Origin: Photobacterium aquimaris
GTDB lineage: Bacteria > Pseudomonadota > Gammaproteobacteria > Enterobacterales > Vibrionaceae
Direction of reading: 5' to 3'
DNA: 64,000 bases
Assembly (NCBI RefSeq): GCF_002954455.1
Contig: NZ_MSCC01000002.1
Coordinates: 833,103 to 897,102 of the forward strand
Made by a program: the position numbers and the translations under genes. Shown one piece after another: positions 1 through 9,343 of this stretch (position 1 is the first letter of the stretch; every line of letters starts with the position of its first letter). The notes beneath the pieces were generated by a model. The model was not told the DNA's origin and did no database searches. It saw only the letters and a list, made by a program, of their open reading frames with translations.

Positions 1-941
1 GAAAGCGAAAAGTCGGTTAACTGATCGTATTGTTTAATATAAGACTCTAACCATGCTCTCAGAGGGGCTAATTCTGTGTATTGACCTGGAAGTTGTTGGT
101 ATTGGTGAGTCGGATCATTTAGACGATCTTGACATTGTTCGCCATTACTTGTGATGCCAATAACGCGTAGTCCAAAATCATTATCCGCTTTTTTTTGCGA
201 ATCCTGCCAAATTAAAGGCCCACCAGAATCACCACTACAAACATCTTTAATTAAGCCATCAATGTTGGAATCAGCACAAATAATATTGGAATTATCAGTG
301 CGTAAGCCGCTACAAAGATCATCAGGTACGCCGGCTAATGTAATCAGTTGTAATTGTGCCGGATAACTAAATGTTGAATCTATATTGGTTTTTCCCCAAC
401 CTGAAGCAATAAGGTTTGCTTTTGAGTTTTGATGCGTTACCCATTGATTAGCAAAAATATTGTCAGCTGTTTGTTGTTCCGCAAGAGAGGTGATAAGTAT
501 CGGTTTTGCTACAGTGAGTAATGAACGATCAACTCGAATTAACGCGATATCATTAGCAAAAATTGTCTCATCGTAATAAGGGTGACTAACTCGATGAGTA
601 ATATTGAATTTATACTGCCCAGGGAGTGACTGAGAGCCGAACTGTGGAATAGATGACACCCCTGCAATCACATGATGAATATAATTATTATTGCAGTGGG
701 CAGCTGTTATCAGCCAGTGGTCACTAATGACAACAGCGCCGCAGTAGACATCGGTTGTATTTGATGAGGTCAATGCCGCTTGCCAAGGCAATAATAATGG
801 CGCGTAAAGAGAGGCTGGATTACTGTTAATTGCTTTAGGAATTGCTTGCGCGGCATTAGCATGCTGTGAAATATGGCCAGTAGCAATGACAACTAATAAT
901 AGCAAATGACGCATTGTACGCTTTAAATGAAGTAACGGCAT
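1..941 (-). CDS. Secreted trypsin-like serine protease (S1 family), C-terminus beyond window
   Basis: Reading the minus strand from an ATG at 941 gives an open frame that runs off the window edge, about 313 residues so far. It has a hydrophobic N-terminal signal region ending near residue 30. The chymotrypsin-fold triad is complete: His82 in TAAHC, Asp131 in NDIAL and Ser239 in GDSGGP. Paired cysteines around these motifs fit the usual disulfides. It should be exported and cut proteins outside the inner membrane. Vibrionaceae relatives often carry a C-terminal sorting segment, which cannot be seen here. A second ATG at residue 10 is a possible alternative start. The family call is firm; the substrate is unknown. 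Confidence 0.9.
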   Translation of the reverse strand, partial: MPLLHLKRTMRHLLLLVVIATGHISQHANAAQAIPKAINSNPASLYAPLLLPWQAALTSSNTTDVYCGAVVISDHWLITAAHCNNNYIHHVIAGVSSIPQFGSQSLPGQYKFNITHRVSHPYYDETIFANDIALIRVDRSLLTVAKPILITSLAEQQTADNIFANQWVTHQNSKANLIASGWGKTNIDSTFSYPAQLQLITLAGVPDDLCSGLRTDNSNIICADSNIDGLIKDVCSGDSGGPLIWQDSQKKADNDFGLRVIGITSNGEQCQDRLNDPTHQYQQLPGQYTELAPLRAWLESYIKQYDQLTDFSL

Positions 942-1126
942 GATAATCCCTTATTACTACTGTTATTTTAAGGGTAGTTACCGTATGACTAAATTGTGAT
1001 CAGGCTTGAATCAAAAATAAGAATGTTATGCGATGGTGGCCAATAATTGTTAACTTGATAACGGAAAATAGTCATATTAATGGTTATTATAGCGACCTAT
1101 TTTTTATGAGTATTTTGGGATAAATT

Positions 1127-1972
1127 GTGTTTAATCAAGATATTGGTTTTGGTGTTGCTGGTAATTTTGCAGGGCACTTGGAACAAGCTGGTGAGGCTGC
1201 TGATTTTATTACTGTTGAAGTGAAAGAAGCTATCCAACCCAAAGCTATTTTCCCTTTTTATTTACCCAATCTTGAAAGTGGGCAATTAGCCGTTTACCCG
1301 CTATCGTCAACTACTATTACACCACCAAATGATGCCGATAATCTGCAAATTGAGCCTGAAGTCGCATTGATTTGTGATGTGGTATATAACCTTGATGCCG
1401 ATGGTGTAACCCAAACCGTCGCTGCGTTAGTGCCGCGTTATTTTAGTGCTTATAACGATTGTTCTATTCGTAAACCTCATGCAAAAAAGATCAGTGAAAA
1501 GAAAAATTGGGGTATCAATAGTAAAGGTATCAGTGACAATCTTATTGCTATTGATCACTTTGCTGAAGGCGGTATTTTAGATCATCATCGGATTGCGAGT
1601 TTTCATTACCGTGATGGGGATATTCATCGTTATGGTGAAGACAGTGCAGTCGTCGGTTATAGTTACTTTCATAATACACTATTAGATTGGATTGTTGAGC
1701 GCATGAATCATCAGCAAGATCTTGGCCCAACAGAAAATATTGCTCAACTTCTACAGCAAAGTCAGTACCCAACACAAGCTGTGATCAGTATTGGTGCAAC
1801 ACGTTATACGCCATATGGTGAAACCCATTTCTTGCAAAATGGTGATACGAGTATCGTGGTTGTTTATGATGGTCGACGTTATAGTGCTGACGAAATTATG
1901 CAGATGGCAACCACCAACGATTTAACTGACGATAGTATGTCTGTATTAATTCAGCAAGTTAATCCATTGTAG
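1127..1972 (+). CDS. DUF5718 family protein
   Basis: This 281-residue protein starts at a GTG and opens with an FGVAGNFAGHLEQAGE segment that I recognise from the DUF5718 family common in Vibrionaceae. No signal peptide or membrane segment is visible, so it is probably cytoplasmic. It contains EPEVALICDVVYN and a C-terminal region resembling fumarylacetoacetate-hydrolase-fold proteins, but no catalytic role can be assigned from sequence. It runs in the same direction as the nucleotidyltransferase and sulfurtransferase genes downstream with short gaps (31 and 16 bases), so the three may be cotranscribed. Function unknown. Confidence 0.75.
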   Translation: MFNQDIGFGVAGNFAGHLEQAGEAADFITVEVKEAIQPKAIFPFYLPNLESGQLAVYPLSSTTITPPNDADNLQIEPEVALICDVVYNLDADGVTQTVAALVPRYFSAYNDCSIRKPHAKKISEKKNWGINSKGISDNLIAIDHFAEGGILDHHRIASFHYRDGDIHRYGEDSAVVGYSYFHNTLLDWIVERMNHQQDLGPTENIAQLLQQSQYPTQAVISIGATRYTPYGETHFLQNGDTSIVVVYDGRRYSADEIMQMATTNDLTDDSMSVLIQQVNPL

Positions 1973-2003
1973 TGTGCTATTAACCGTAAGAGATTGAAAT
2001 ACG

Positions 2004-2558
2004 ATGACCGATTTAGTTTTTGAGACCGCTGCTGTCATCGAGAGAGATTCAATCAGAATGGCATGTTTACGGGCAGTACGTGAGCTTAATTTACCTGATT
2101 GGTTTATTGCTGCTGGGTTTGTCCGTAATGCCATATGGGATCATCTACACGATCTACCGATGACACCTTTAAATGATATTGATGTGGTTTATTTTGATCC
2201 TCATGATTGTTCATTAGCCACAGAAGCGCATTACGCGGCATTGTTACAACAGCAATTACCGCATTTTAATTGGGAAGTGAAAAACCAAGCGCGAATGCAC
2301 ATTAAGCATCAGCACCAAGCTTACCAAAATAGTGCCGACGCTATTTCACGCTGGGTTGAAATTCCAACCTGTGTTGGCGTTCGCTTAATAGCAGATAATA
2401 GCTTAATTTTTACTGCAGCCTATGGGTTAGAGCATAACTGGTCATTACATGTTAGCATCAATCCACATTACCCAAGACCTGCCATTTATCAACAGCGTAT
2501 TCAAGACAAAAATTGGCAGGTATTGTGGCCTAATTTAATGATTATGACTGCGGATTAA
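2004..2558 (+). CDS. Nucleotidyltransferase-like protein (NTP_transf_6/DUF925 type)
   Basis: A 184-residue soluble protein with the polymerase-beta-like nucleotidyltransferase signature: AAGFVRNAIWDHLH near residue 36, then the metal-binding acidic pair in NDIDVVYFD near residue 60. The C-terminal part (LEHNWSLHVSINP) is typical of the small stand-alone bacterial nucleotidyltransferase family formerly called DUF925. The substrate of this family is not established. It sits 31 bases after the DUF5718 gene and 16 bases before the sulfurtransferase gene on the same strand, which suggests a shared transcript but gives no functional clue. Confidence 0.8.
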   Translation: MTDLVFETAAVIERDSIRMACLRAVRELNLPDWFIAAGFVRNAIWDHLHDLPMTPLNDIDVVYFDPHDCSLATEAHYAALLQQQLPHFNWEVKNQARMHIKHQHQAYQNSADAISRWVEIPTCVGVRLIADNSLIFTAAYGLEHNWSLHVSINPHYPRPAIYQQRIQDKNWQVLWPNLMIMTAD

Positions 2559-2574
2559 TCCTAAGGACTGTTTT

Positions 2575-3432
2575 ATGATATCGCCTGCTAATAATATCGT
2601 TTCTGCTGCATGGCTCAATCAACAATTATCTGATGCTGTGTTAGCTGCATCAATTGTGGTGTTGGATGCCAGTGCTTTTATGCCTGATGTTCCTCGTGAT
2701 CCTAAGCAAGAATTTATTGATGTTCGCATTCCAACGGCACAATTTTTTGATTTTAATCACCAAATAGCGGCGCCAAACACTGATTTACCGCATATGTTGC
2801 CGCCAGCGGATTTATTCACGACTGAAGTCGCAAAATTAGGCGTCAATAATACTAGCCATGTCGTAATTTATGATAGCCAAGGCATGTTTTCAGCGCCGCG
2901 TGGATGGTGGATGTTTAAAGTAATGGGGCATGATAACGTTTCAGTACTTGATGGTGGATTACCGGCATGGTTAGCAGCAGGTTATGCAACCCAAACGGGT
3001 GAGCCAGCTGCAATTGAAAGCGGTGATTTTTGTGCTAAATTTCGTCCTAATTGGGTGATTGATGCTGATAGATTGTGTCAAAAACTGGATGATAAACAGA
3101 TTCAAATTATCGATGCACGTCCAAGTGCTCGCTTTTTAGCTACAGTAAAAGAGCCGCGGGCGGGAATACGTAGTGGTCATATGCCAAACGCTAAAAATTT
3201 ACCGTTTGGTAATTTATTAGTCAATGGTCATTTTCTAGCGACAGAGCTATTAAAACAACAGTTTGATGCGTTAAGTAATAATCAGCAACGGTTGATCTTT
3301 AGTTGTGGTTCTGGTGTAACGGCTTGTATTTTAGCACTTGCAGCACAGCAAGCTGGGCGTGACAACATCACTGTTTACGATGGCTCATGGACAGAATGGG
3401 GCGCCAACGAAAACTATCCAGTAGTTAAATAA
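2575..3432 (+). CDS. sseA: 3-mercaptopyruvate sulfurtransferase
   Basis: A 285-residue protein made of two rhodanese domains, about residues 10-135 and 160-283. The C-terminal domain holds the active-site loop CGSGVTA with catalytic Cys244. This six-residue loop distinguishes mercaptopyruvate sulfurtransferases from thiosulfate-type rhodaneses. The enzyme moves sulfur from 3-mercaptopyruvate to acceptors such as cyanide or thiols and is cytoplasmic. Length matches E. coli SseA. It is the last gene of a short co-directional run and is followed at once by an intrinsic terminator. Confidence 0.9.
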   Translation: MISPANNIVSAAWLNQQLSDAVLAASIVVLDASAFMPDVPRDPKQEFIDVRIPTAQFFDFNHQIAAPNTDLPHMLPPADLFTTEVAKLGVNNTSHVVIYDSQGMFSAPRGWWMFKVMGHDNVSVLDGGLPAWLAAGYATQTGEPAAIESGDFCAKFRPNWVIDADRLCQKLDDKQIQIIDARPSARFLATVKEPRAGIRSGHMPNAKNLPFGNLLVNGHFLATELLKQQFDALSNNQQRLIFSCGSGVTACILALAAQQAGRDNITVYDGSWTEWGANENYPVVK

Positions 3433-3438
3433 TCAACT

Positions 3439-3476
3439 TAGGCTTTTAGCGAGATTTACTAACTAAAAGCCTTTTT
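3439..3476 (+). terminator. Intrinsic terminator after sseA
   Basis: The arms AGGCTTTTAG and CTAAAAGCCT form a ten-base-pair stem followed by a T-run, seven bases after the sseA stop codon. Confidence 0.8.
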
Positions 3477-3538
3477 ACCTTTTTTGTTAAAACGTACTAC
3501 TTATCACGAGTGGCTGTTACTCTGAAAATCAACCGTGA

Positions 3539-4360
3539 TTAAGATTGCTCGGCAATATAGCCATTATCGTTAATGATTTTCTTGGCGTTATCAGAGTTTA
3601 AAAATTGGATAAATTGTTTTGCGTTAGCTGATAAACCTTGCTTCTTATACATAATCAAAAATGGACGTGCCATTTTATATTCACCAGATTGAATATTTTT
3701 AATACTTGGAGATACACCATTATAAGATAACGGCTTTATTGAACTATCAACAGAGCCAAAAGATAAATAGCCAATAGCTTGTTGATTGCGAGCAATTAAA
3801 CTTTTTACCATACCATTGGTGCTTACGATCAAAACTTCAGGGTTAATGTCTGATACCGTAAAACCCGCTATATCTTTAGTCAGTTTCATAAAGTGTTCAA
3901 ATGAAAAACGTGAACCTGATGCATTTTCACGGCTGACAACCGCTATTGGATTATTATTCCCCCCTACCTGTTGCCAGTTTTTAGTGACACCATGATAAAT
4001 ATTATCCACTTGTAAGCGGGTAATATTATTAACAGGATTGTTAGGGTTTACCACCAGCGCAATACCGTCATGAGCGATAGGGGTGATCGTATAATTATTA
4101 TCAAGCTCCGTTGAATTTATAAAGCGCGAGCTCATGCCAATTTCAGCGGTACCTGTTTTAAGGGCGACGATCCCTGCCGATGAGCTTATCCCTTGCACAT
4201 TGATTTTAGTGTCAGGATGTTTGACTGAATAGTGTTCAGCAAGAATATCCATAATATGACTGACAGAGGTTGAACCGGCAACAGTGACGGTATCGTTAGC
4301 TTGAGCGCTAAATGCGAGTGTTGTGCAGAGCACGCATAAAGTAGTTGCCTTGGTTAGCAT
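3539..4360 (-). CDS. Phosphate ABC transporter substrate-binding protein (PstS-like)
   Basis: A 273-residue periplasmic binding protein with a signal peptide cleaved after about residue 21 (AQA-ND). The mature start VTVAGSTSVSHIMD contains the phosphate-loop motif GSTS, and SRENASGSRFSFEHF matches the second phosphate-binding loop (SG-S-R) of PstS-type proteins. The role is high-affinity capture of phosphate for a PstCAB importer. No pst permease or ATPase gene is adjacent, so it is a stand-alone binding protein as seen for extra PstS copies in vibrios. A candidate Pho box lies about 50 bases upstream. Confidence 0.85.
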   Translation of the reverse strand: MLTKATTLCVLCTTLAFSAQANDTVTVAGSTSVSHIMDILAEHYSVKHPDTKINVQGISSSAGIVALKTGTAEIGMSSRFINSTELDNNYTITPIAHDGIALVVNPNNPVNNITRLQVDNIYHGVTKNWQQVGGNNNPIAVVSRENASGSRFSFEHFMKLTKDIAGFTVSDINPEVLIVSTNGMVKSLIARNQQAIGYLSFGSVDSSIKPLSYNGVSPSIKNIQSGEYKMARPFLIMYKKQGLSANAKQFIQFLNSDNAKKIINDNGYIAEQS

Positions 4361-4759
4361 TTATTTACTCCATTAATTTAATGATAAGTAAATATGTTAT
4401 TACGCTAACATGACGTTAATGTGAAACTTAAACCACGATTTTATGAACTTAATAACGTGATAATCTATGCGTAACCGAGTCTTAAAAGAGCTCTATAATC
4501 TTAGACTGACTTACAACTATCTGATTTATTATATTATTAGCTTTCACTGCATTTATATCGGCTATATTTACAGAGCTGCTGTTATTTTGTTTATCAACCT
4601 TCAATTAATCCTTATTATTAAACAAGTGTATAAGATGTATCAGATATAAAATCATGCTATAACTGTAACAAAGCAGTAACGTATTGGTATGACTTTACGC
4701 ATAACAAGTAGTATGCGAAACACCAATATAGGGTAGGAAAAGAATTCAAGGTTGGATAT
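4361..4759. other. Intergenic region between divergent pstS-like and ravA genes
   Basis: About 400 very AT-rich bases. Apart from the candidate Pho box I see no gene. An open frame at 4467-4649 gives a low-complexity Tyr/Ile/Leu-rich peptide over promoter DNA and is not believable as a gene. Confidence 0.5.
4410..4449 (-). promoter_or_regulatory. Candidate Pho box array upstream of pstS-like gene
   Basis: On the minus strand four heptamers follow one another at exact 11-base steps: AGTTCAT, TCGTGGT, GTTTCAC, ACGTCAT. Three carry the TCA core of the PhoB half-site CTGTCAT, and the spacers are AT-rich. The array ends 50 bases before the gene start, where PhoB sites usually replace the -35 element. 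Individual half-sites are weak matches (3 to 5 of 7), so the regular spacing is the main support. Confidence 0.4.
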
Positions 4760-6415
4760 ATGCTTACAGTCGCAACAGCAGCACCGAATAAAGCTATTTT
4801 ATCAGAACGTATTCAAAAACTGATTAGTGGGTTATCTAATGGCGTTTATGAACGTGAAGAAACGATCAAGTTATGCCTCTTAGCCGCATTGGCAGGGGAA
4901 AGTGTATTTTTATTAGGACCTCCAGGTATTGCTAAAAGCCTAATTGCTAAACGATTAATCCAAGCTTTTGATGATAGTAAATTCTTTGATTATTTAATGA
5001 CCCGTTTTTCGACTCCTGAAGAAGTATTTGGTCCATTGTCTATTCAAGAACTAAAAGACAATGGCAAATATGTCCGTTTAATTGATGGTTATTTACCAAC
5101 CGCTCAAGTGGTTTTTCTTGATGAAATTTGGAAAGCAGGTCCAGCTATTCTAAATACATTATTAACTGTTGTTAATGAACGTACATTTAAAAATGGTCAG
5201 GATATTCTGCCAATACCGATGCGACTATTGATTACTGCGTCTAATGAATTACCAGATGCAGATAGCGGGTTAGATGCATTGTATGATCGTATGTTAGTAC
5301 GAGTATTTGTTAATCGCATTCAAGAAAAAAGCAACTTTAAGTCAATGTTAATGGGGGATGGTTGCGGGCTAACTTCAATAGATCCAGCATTAACCATCAA
5401 AGATGATGAGTATCAAAACTGGCAACAGCATATTGAAGATGTCACTCTAACTGACACCCTTTTTGAAAAAATTTATCAGTTAAAGTCAATGATAGAAGCA
5501 CGTTCAGGTGAAATTACCGAACATGCAGCAGAGAGCGAGTTGTATATTTCAGATCGACGCTGGAAAAAGTCAGTACGGTTATTGAAAGCAAGTGCATTCT
5601 TTAATGGACGAGATCAAATTAATCCACTTGATTTACTACTACTTCAAGATTGTTTATGGCACAGCCCTGAATCACGCAATGTTATTGTTACTATTATGCA
5701 AGAATTTGCGACAAAATATGCGTTTGATCAGAAAGATGCCGTTGCTGATGCCAAACAAACCTTGGTGCTGATTGATGCCATTAATCAGGATATATGTACT
5801 CAGCTTGCGTTAACTTTTACGCGTGAGAGCACAATGCGCAAAGAGTGGTTTAAATATAACTTTGCCACAGCAACGCGGTTTAATATTAATAATAATCCAC
5901 GCATGATCAAACTCGTGATGTTGCAGCAAAATACTTCGGTGTCAGAACAAGAACTAGGTGATAGCCGCTGGGTTTATATTGATGGGGATGAGTTTGATAA
6001 AAAAATTCGTACTGGAAAATGCGATATTTATGGCTTCGTAAATAAAAATACTCATCTATGTCGACTACAGTTTGAAATAGATGCCGAAAATCGATTAGTG
6101 ATTAAAGATATTGCCAATCGACCAGTGCTTGTGGGTGTGACTGGTAATAAAGGCTTAAAGGCCTCACAACAGCAACAGTGGCAACAAGATGTTGATCAGG
6201 CAATGGCGAAAATTACTGAGTCTGAACATAATATAATTAAAGCGCGAACTTCGTTTCATGGCGCATTACCACATAATTTTATTAGTGGTGATTTTCCTGC
6301 AATGATCGAGCAAAGTTTGAGTGATTGTGTTGAAGAGGTCGCAGAAGTCAAACTCGTCGCTGAAAAAAGTGCTTTTAGAATTACTCACATGGATGAATAT
6401 TTTTCGCAACAGTGA
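4760..6415 (+). CDS. ravA: MoxR-family AAA+ ATPase RavA
   Basis: A 551-residue protein with an N-terminal MoxR-type AAA+ domain: Walker A GPPGIAKS near residue 53, Walker B VVFLDEIWK near residue 120, and sensor-1 Asn in LLITASNELP. The long C-terminal part matches the RavA discoidal/LARA region. RavA forms a hexamer that works with the VWA protein ViaA. In E. coli the pair associates with lysine decarboxylase and respiratory complexes and modulates aminoglycoside sensitivity. viaA follows 52 bases downstream in the same direction, which is the conserved arrangement. No lysine decarboxylase gene is in the window. Confidence 0.93.
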   Translation: MLTVATAAPNKAILSERIQKLISGLSNGVYEREETIKLCLLAALAGESVFLLGPPGIAKSLIAKRLIQAFDDSKFFDYLMTRFSTPEEVFGPLSIQELKDNGKYVRLIDGYLPTAQVVFLDEIWKAGPAILNTLLTVVNERTFKNGQDILPIPMRLLITASNELPDADSGLDALYDRMLVRVFVNRIQEKSNFKSMLMGDGCGLTSIDPALTIKDDEYQNWQQHIEDVTLTDTLFEKIYQLKSMIEARSGEITEHAAESELYISDRRWKKSVRLLKASAFFNGRDQINPLDLLLLQDCLWHSPESRNVIVTIMQEFATKYAFDQKDAVADAKQTLVLIDAINQDICTQLALTFTRESTMRKEWFKYNFATATRFNINNNPRMIKLVMLQQNTSVSEQELGDSRWVYIDGDEFDKKIRTGKCDIYGFVNKNTHLCRLQFEIDAENRLVIKDIANRPVLVGVTGNKGLKASQQQQWQQDVDQAMAKITESEHNIIKARTSFHGALPHNFISGDFPAMIEQSLSDCVEEVAEVKLVAEKSAFRITHMDEYFSQQ

Positions 6416-6467
6416 TTGAGATAGTAAGCAACATTGCTATAGATAATGAAAAAGACAGTAAGGATAG

Positions 6468-7931
6468 ATGCCTATGCCAGTATCTGAAGGGTTAAATTTT
6501 GCTTTGATGCTTGCAGAGTCGGGTGTTATTGATTCGGCTGTACATGAAGTCATGGTACGGCCACAATTGTTAATGGCAGCTGAAGCGAGTCCTGGAGTGA
6601 AAACCGCCATGAAGAATCAAATCATGAAATGGCGTGGTCAAATGCTAAAGAAGACAGCAAAAGGAACGGTTGTTGAACAATTCAGTGATGAGATCAATTT
6701 TTACCAACAGGTTTGCACTTGGAATCAAGAATACTTTATTGCTCATTCTGAGCAGATCGTTAAGCGATTAGAAGGCCAATCGGCATTTTATTTCAAAGCT
6801 AAAAGCTTATTTGCAAAAGAACAAAATCAGCATAATCCTATGTTTCAACGTTTCTTCTGTGATAAATGGTATGACTACCTTGCTCATGCTTTGCGTGAAG
6901 CTCAAGAGTCTGAAGTAGAAGATCAAAAAGACAAATTGTTGCAAGATCTCTATCAACGCATTGAAACCATGAAAAAAATGGCGACAGTGACAGATGCTGG
7001 TGATGCAAGTAAAGCGGGGCGTTTATGGGATATGGCGCAAGCGAAATTGACTAAAACAGATGTTGATGTCATGAAAAAAATCGCAGCGTTCTTAAAAAAG
7101 AATAATGGCCTGCAAGATATCGCTGAAAAATTAGGTCGAATGGCAAATGAAGTTGATGATCCTAATAAAGAGCGTGTAAAAGCTGAGCAAATGAAGCTGG
7201 TGGAAGAAATTAGTGACAATGTCACCGATGATATTGTTGGTATCCATGAAAGTGATGATTTGACGAAGTTATTACCCAATGAAGCGATGTTTTTAGCGTA
7301 CCCTGAACTTGAAGTGATCTTTTATAAACACTTAGCTGATAAGCAGTTAATGAATTATCGCATGCAAGGCACACAGCGAAAGTTACGCAAGGTAAAGGCT
7401 TTTCAGCGTCAAACTAAACAGGTTGATCAGCCAAAAGGACCATTTATTGTTTGTATTGATGCGTCTGGCTCAATGTCTGGTTTTCCTGAAAATTGTGCCA
7501 AAGCACTTGCATATGGGTTAATGCAAATAGCGCTCGTTGAAGAGCGAGATTGTTTTGTGATCATGTTCTCAACCCAACAAATCACTTATGAATTAACCAA
7601 ACAAGATGGATTACATGAAGTGGTTAACTTTTTGTCATACTCATTTCATGGTGGAACGGATTTAGGGCCAGTATTGGATCAATCAATCGATCTTATGGCT
7701 GAAGGGAAATACAAAAATGCTGATTTGGTGGTGCTATCAGATTTTATTGCGCCGAGTCAGCCAGACGCGATGCAGTCACGAGTACAAAAGCTAAAACAGC
7801 AAAAAAACCGGTTTCATGCTGTCAATTTATCAAAATATGGTAATCCTGAATTACTGGAATTATTTGATCATTGTTGGTCTTATCATCCGTCAACGTTAAG
7901 TCATCTTGGACGGCTGTTTAAATTGCGTTAA
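6468..7931 (+). CDS. viaA: VWA-domain protein ViaA
   Basis: A 487-residue protein with a helical N-terminal half and a C-terminal von Willebrand A domain from about residue 320. The metal-site motif is intact: DASGSMSG, followed by the conserved threonine in GGTDLGP and an aspartate in VLSDF. ViaA stimulates the ATPase activity of RavA. The start is supported by AAGGA five bases before the ATG at 6468. Gene order and length match the E. coli ravA-viaA operon. A hairpin terminator lies just past the stop. Confidence 0.93.
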   Translation: MPMPVSEGLNFALMLAESGVIDSAVHEVMVRPQLLMAAEASPGVKTAMKNQIMKWRGQMLKKTAKGTVVEQFSDEINFYQQVCTWNQEYFIAHSEQIVKRLEGQSAFYFKAKSLFAKEQNQHNPMFQRFFCDKWYDYLAHALREAQESEVEDQKDKLLQDLYQRIETMKKMATVTDAGDASKAGRLWDMAQAKLTKTDVDVMKKIAAFLKKNNGLQDIAEKLGRMANEVDDPNKERVKAEQMKLVEEISDNVTDDIVGIHESDDLTKLLPNEAMFLAYPELEVIFYKHLADKQLMNYRMQGTQRKLRKVKAFQRQTKQVDQPKGPFIVCIDASGSMSGFPENCAKALAYGLMQIALVEERDCFVIMFSTQQITYELTKQDGLHEVVNFLSYSFHGGTDLGPVLDQSIDLMAEGKYKNADLVVLSDFIAPSQPDAMQSRVQKLKQQKNRFHAVNLSKYGNPELLELFDHCWSYHPSTLSHLGRLFKLR

Positions 7932-7951
7932 CGGCTATTTACGCTGTGATT

Positions 7952-7980
7952 TAAGGAGCACGTTTGAGGCTCCTTTATTT
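7952..7980 (+). terminator. Terminator after viaA
   Basis: AAGGAGC and GGCTCCTT pair around a short loop and are followed by a T-rich run. The hairpin overlaps the 3' end of the convergent channel gene. Confidence 0.7.
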
Positions 7981-9108
7981 TATTTTGAAATACTCAGTCA
8001 GTGCCTTTTTCCATTGGTTACTTTTACGAAACTGTAATAATTCACGATTAATGATTTCATCATAAGGGCTATTTTCTGCCAGCACGATACCATAATTTTG
8101 TTTTTCAAATTGATATGGAAGTACTTGTAATCGTTGGTAATCACCTTGGCTTTTCGCCTTTTTAATTTGATACCTTAAAATAGCATCATCATCGACAAGT
8201 GCATTGATTTCGCCGTTATTCAAAGCCACCAGCATTGCGGCAACGGTCGGGTAAGTTTTATGACTAATGCTGTGGTTCGTTAAAAAATTTGAGGCGGTTG
8301 ATGATTGCTTGGCACCAGTGAGCACATTATCTAAATCATTGGGGCTTTTTATATCACTATTAATCAGACCTAAAGTAAATGAACTTGCTAAAACCGCAGT
8401 GATACTGGCTATAAATAAGGTTGTAACAACCGCTAATAACACCGTGAGCACTCGCCCAGTTAACGTTTTAAATTCATAATAATTAAACGGGCCTTTGGTG
8501 ATAAATAATAGCCCTAATATAAATCCTTCAACTAATCGAGCTAGAGGTGATTTCATAGAATAAAGTTTACGGTTAACACGGTGCTCAAGTAGATAATAAA
8601 TACCACCAACCGTCGCTGCGGTTATCAATATAATGGCTAGGATCTGCAACAGTTTTTTATTAAAAATAATATGACTAAACGTTTGCCAATGACTTTTTTG
8701 TTTAACTGCGATGGCTAGATTGGTCTCGTAAAAAGAATGTGAAAAATCCAATATTTCTTCGCGTTCAGGGGTGATAGATATACACGATAAGCCAATATCA
8801 AGGCTGCCATTAGCAACACCATCCAGTAGCTCTTTGAGTGGCAGAACTTGAACCGAATAGTTAAGGTTAAGATTGGTCGCAATATTATTCCACAGTAAAA
8901 AGCTTAAGCCTTGATAGCTATTTTCATCATCAATCATTACAAAGGGAGGGCAAGAATAGGTGCCGACGCGCAGTGTTTTATTGCTGATGTTAGCCTCAGC
9001 ATGAGTATTAGCAGAATAAGGTGCGATCAACACCCACATAGCGATAATAGATAATAACCAACAATAACGTACTAGATAAGGCGCAGACGATAGGGAGTTA
9101 ATTGGCAT
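7975..9108 (-). CDS. Glutamate-receptor-like ligand-gated channel (SBP domain split by a pore domain)
   Basis: This 377-residue protein has the prokaryotic ionotropic glutamate receptor layout. A signal/anchor (residues 12-35) precedes S1 of a periplasmic binding domain (45-145), with ligand-binding SITPEREE and Arg116. Then come TM1 (about 152-174), a re-entrant pore segment (about 190-210), TM2 (about 218-247), and S2 (255-377) with the acidic ligand contact in NALVDDD. Plain amino-acid-binding proteins lack the membrane insertion, so a channel is the better call. The pore region reads LLFITKGPFNYYEF instead of the K+ filter TVGYG, so selectivity cannot be predicted. The gene stands alone. 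Confidence 0.8.
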   Translation of the reverse strand: MPINSLSSAPYLVRYCWLLSIIAMWVLIAPYSANTHAEANISNKTLRVGTYSCPPFVMIDDENSYQGLSFLLWNNIATNLNLNYSVQVLPLKELLDGVANGSLDIGLSCISITPEREEILDFSHSFYETNLAIAVKQKSHWQTFSHIIFNKKLLQILAIILITAATVGGIYYLLEHRVNRKLYSMKSPLARLVEGFILGLLFITKGPFNYYEFKTLTGRVLTVLLAVVTTLFIASITAVLASSFTLGLINSDIKSPNDLDNVLTGAKQSSTASNFLTNHSISHKTYPTVAAMLVALNNGEINALVDDDAILRYQIKKAKSQGDYQRLQVLPYQFEKQNYGIVLAENSPYDEIINRELLQFRKSNQWKKALTEYFKIK

Positions 9109-9343
9109 AATATCACTCCAAATAAGATTGATTAATATTTAAGTATAAGTGCTTCTTTAACAATAATAGATATTACAATGAGCTGTTTATTGGATGATGT
9201 GGCAAGTTTTTAAAACTAAGAGATCAGTTTTTGATGCCAATTGTGTGTTTATTGCGCATTTGACTATTAAGGTGCTAAGGTTATCTGGGTTTAGCATGTA
9301 CAATGCTGCGCTCAATTGTATTTGATTCCTGCGAGTAGCAAAG

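Noticed and set aside
4467..4649. 60-residue open frame upstream of ravA
   Set aside because: Low-complexity Tyr/Ile/Leu peptide over promoter DNA that carries the candidate Pho box region; no ribosome-binding site.
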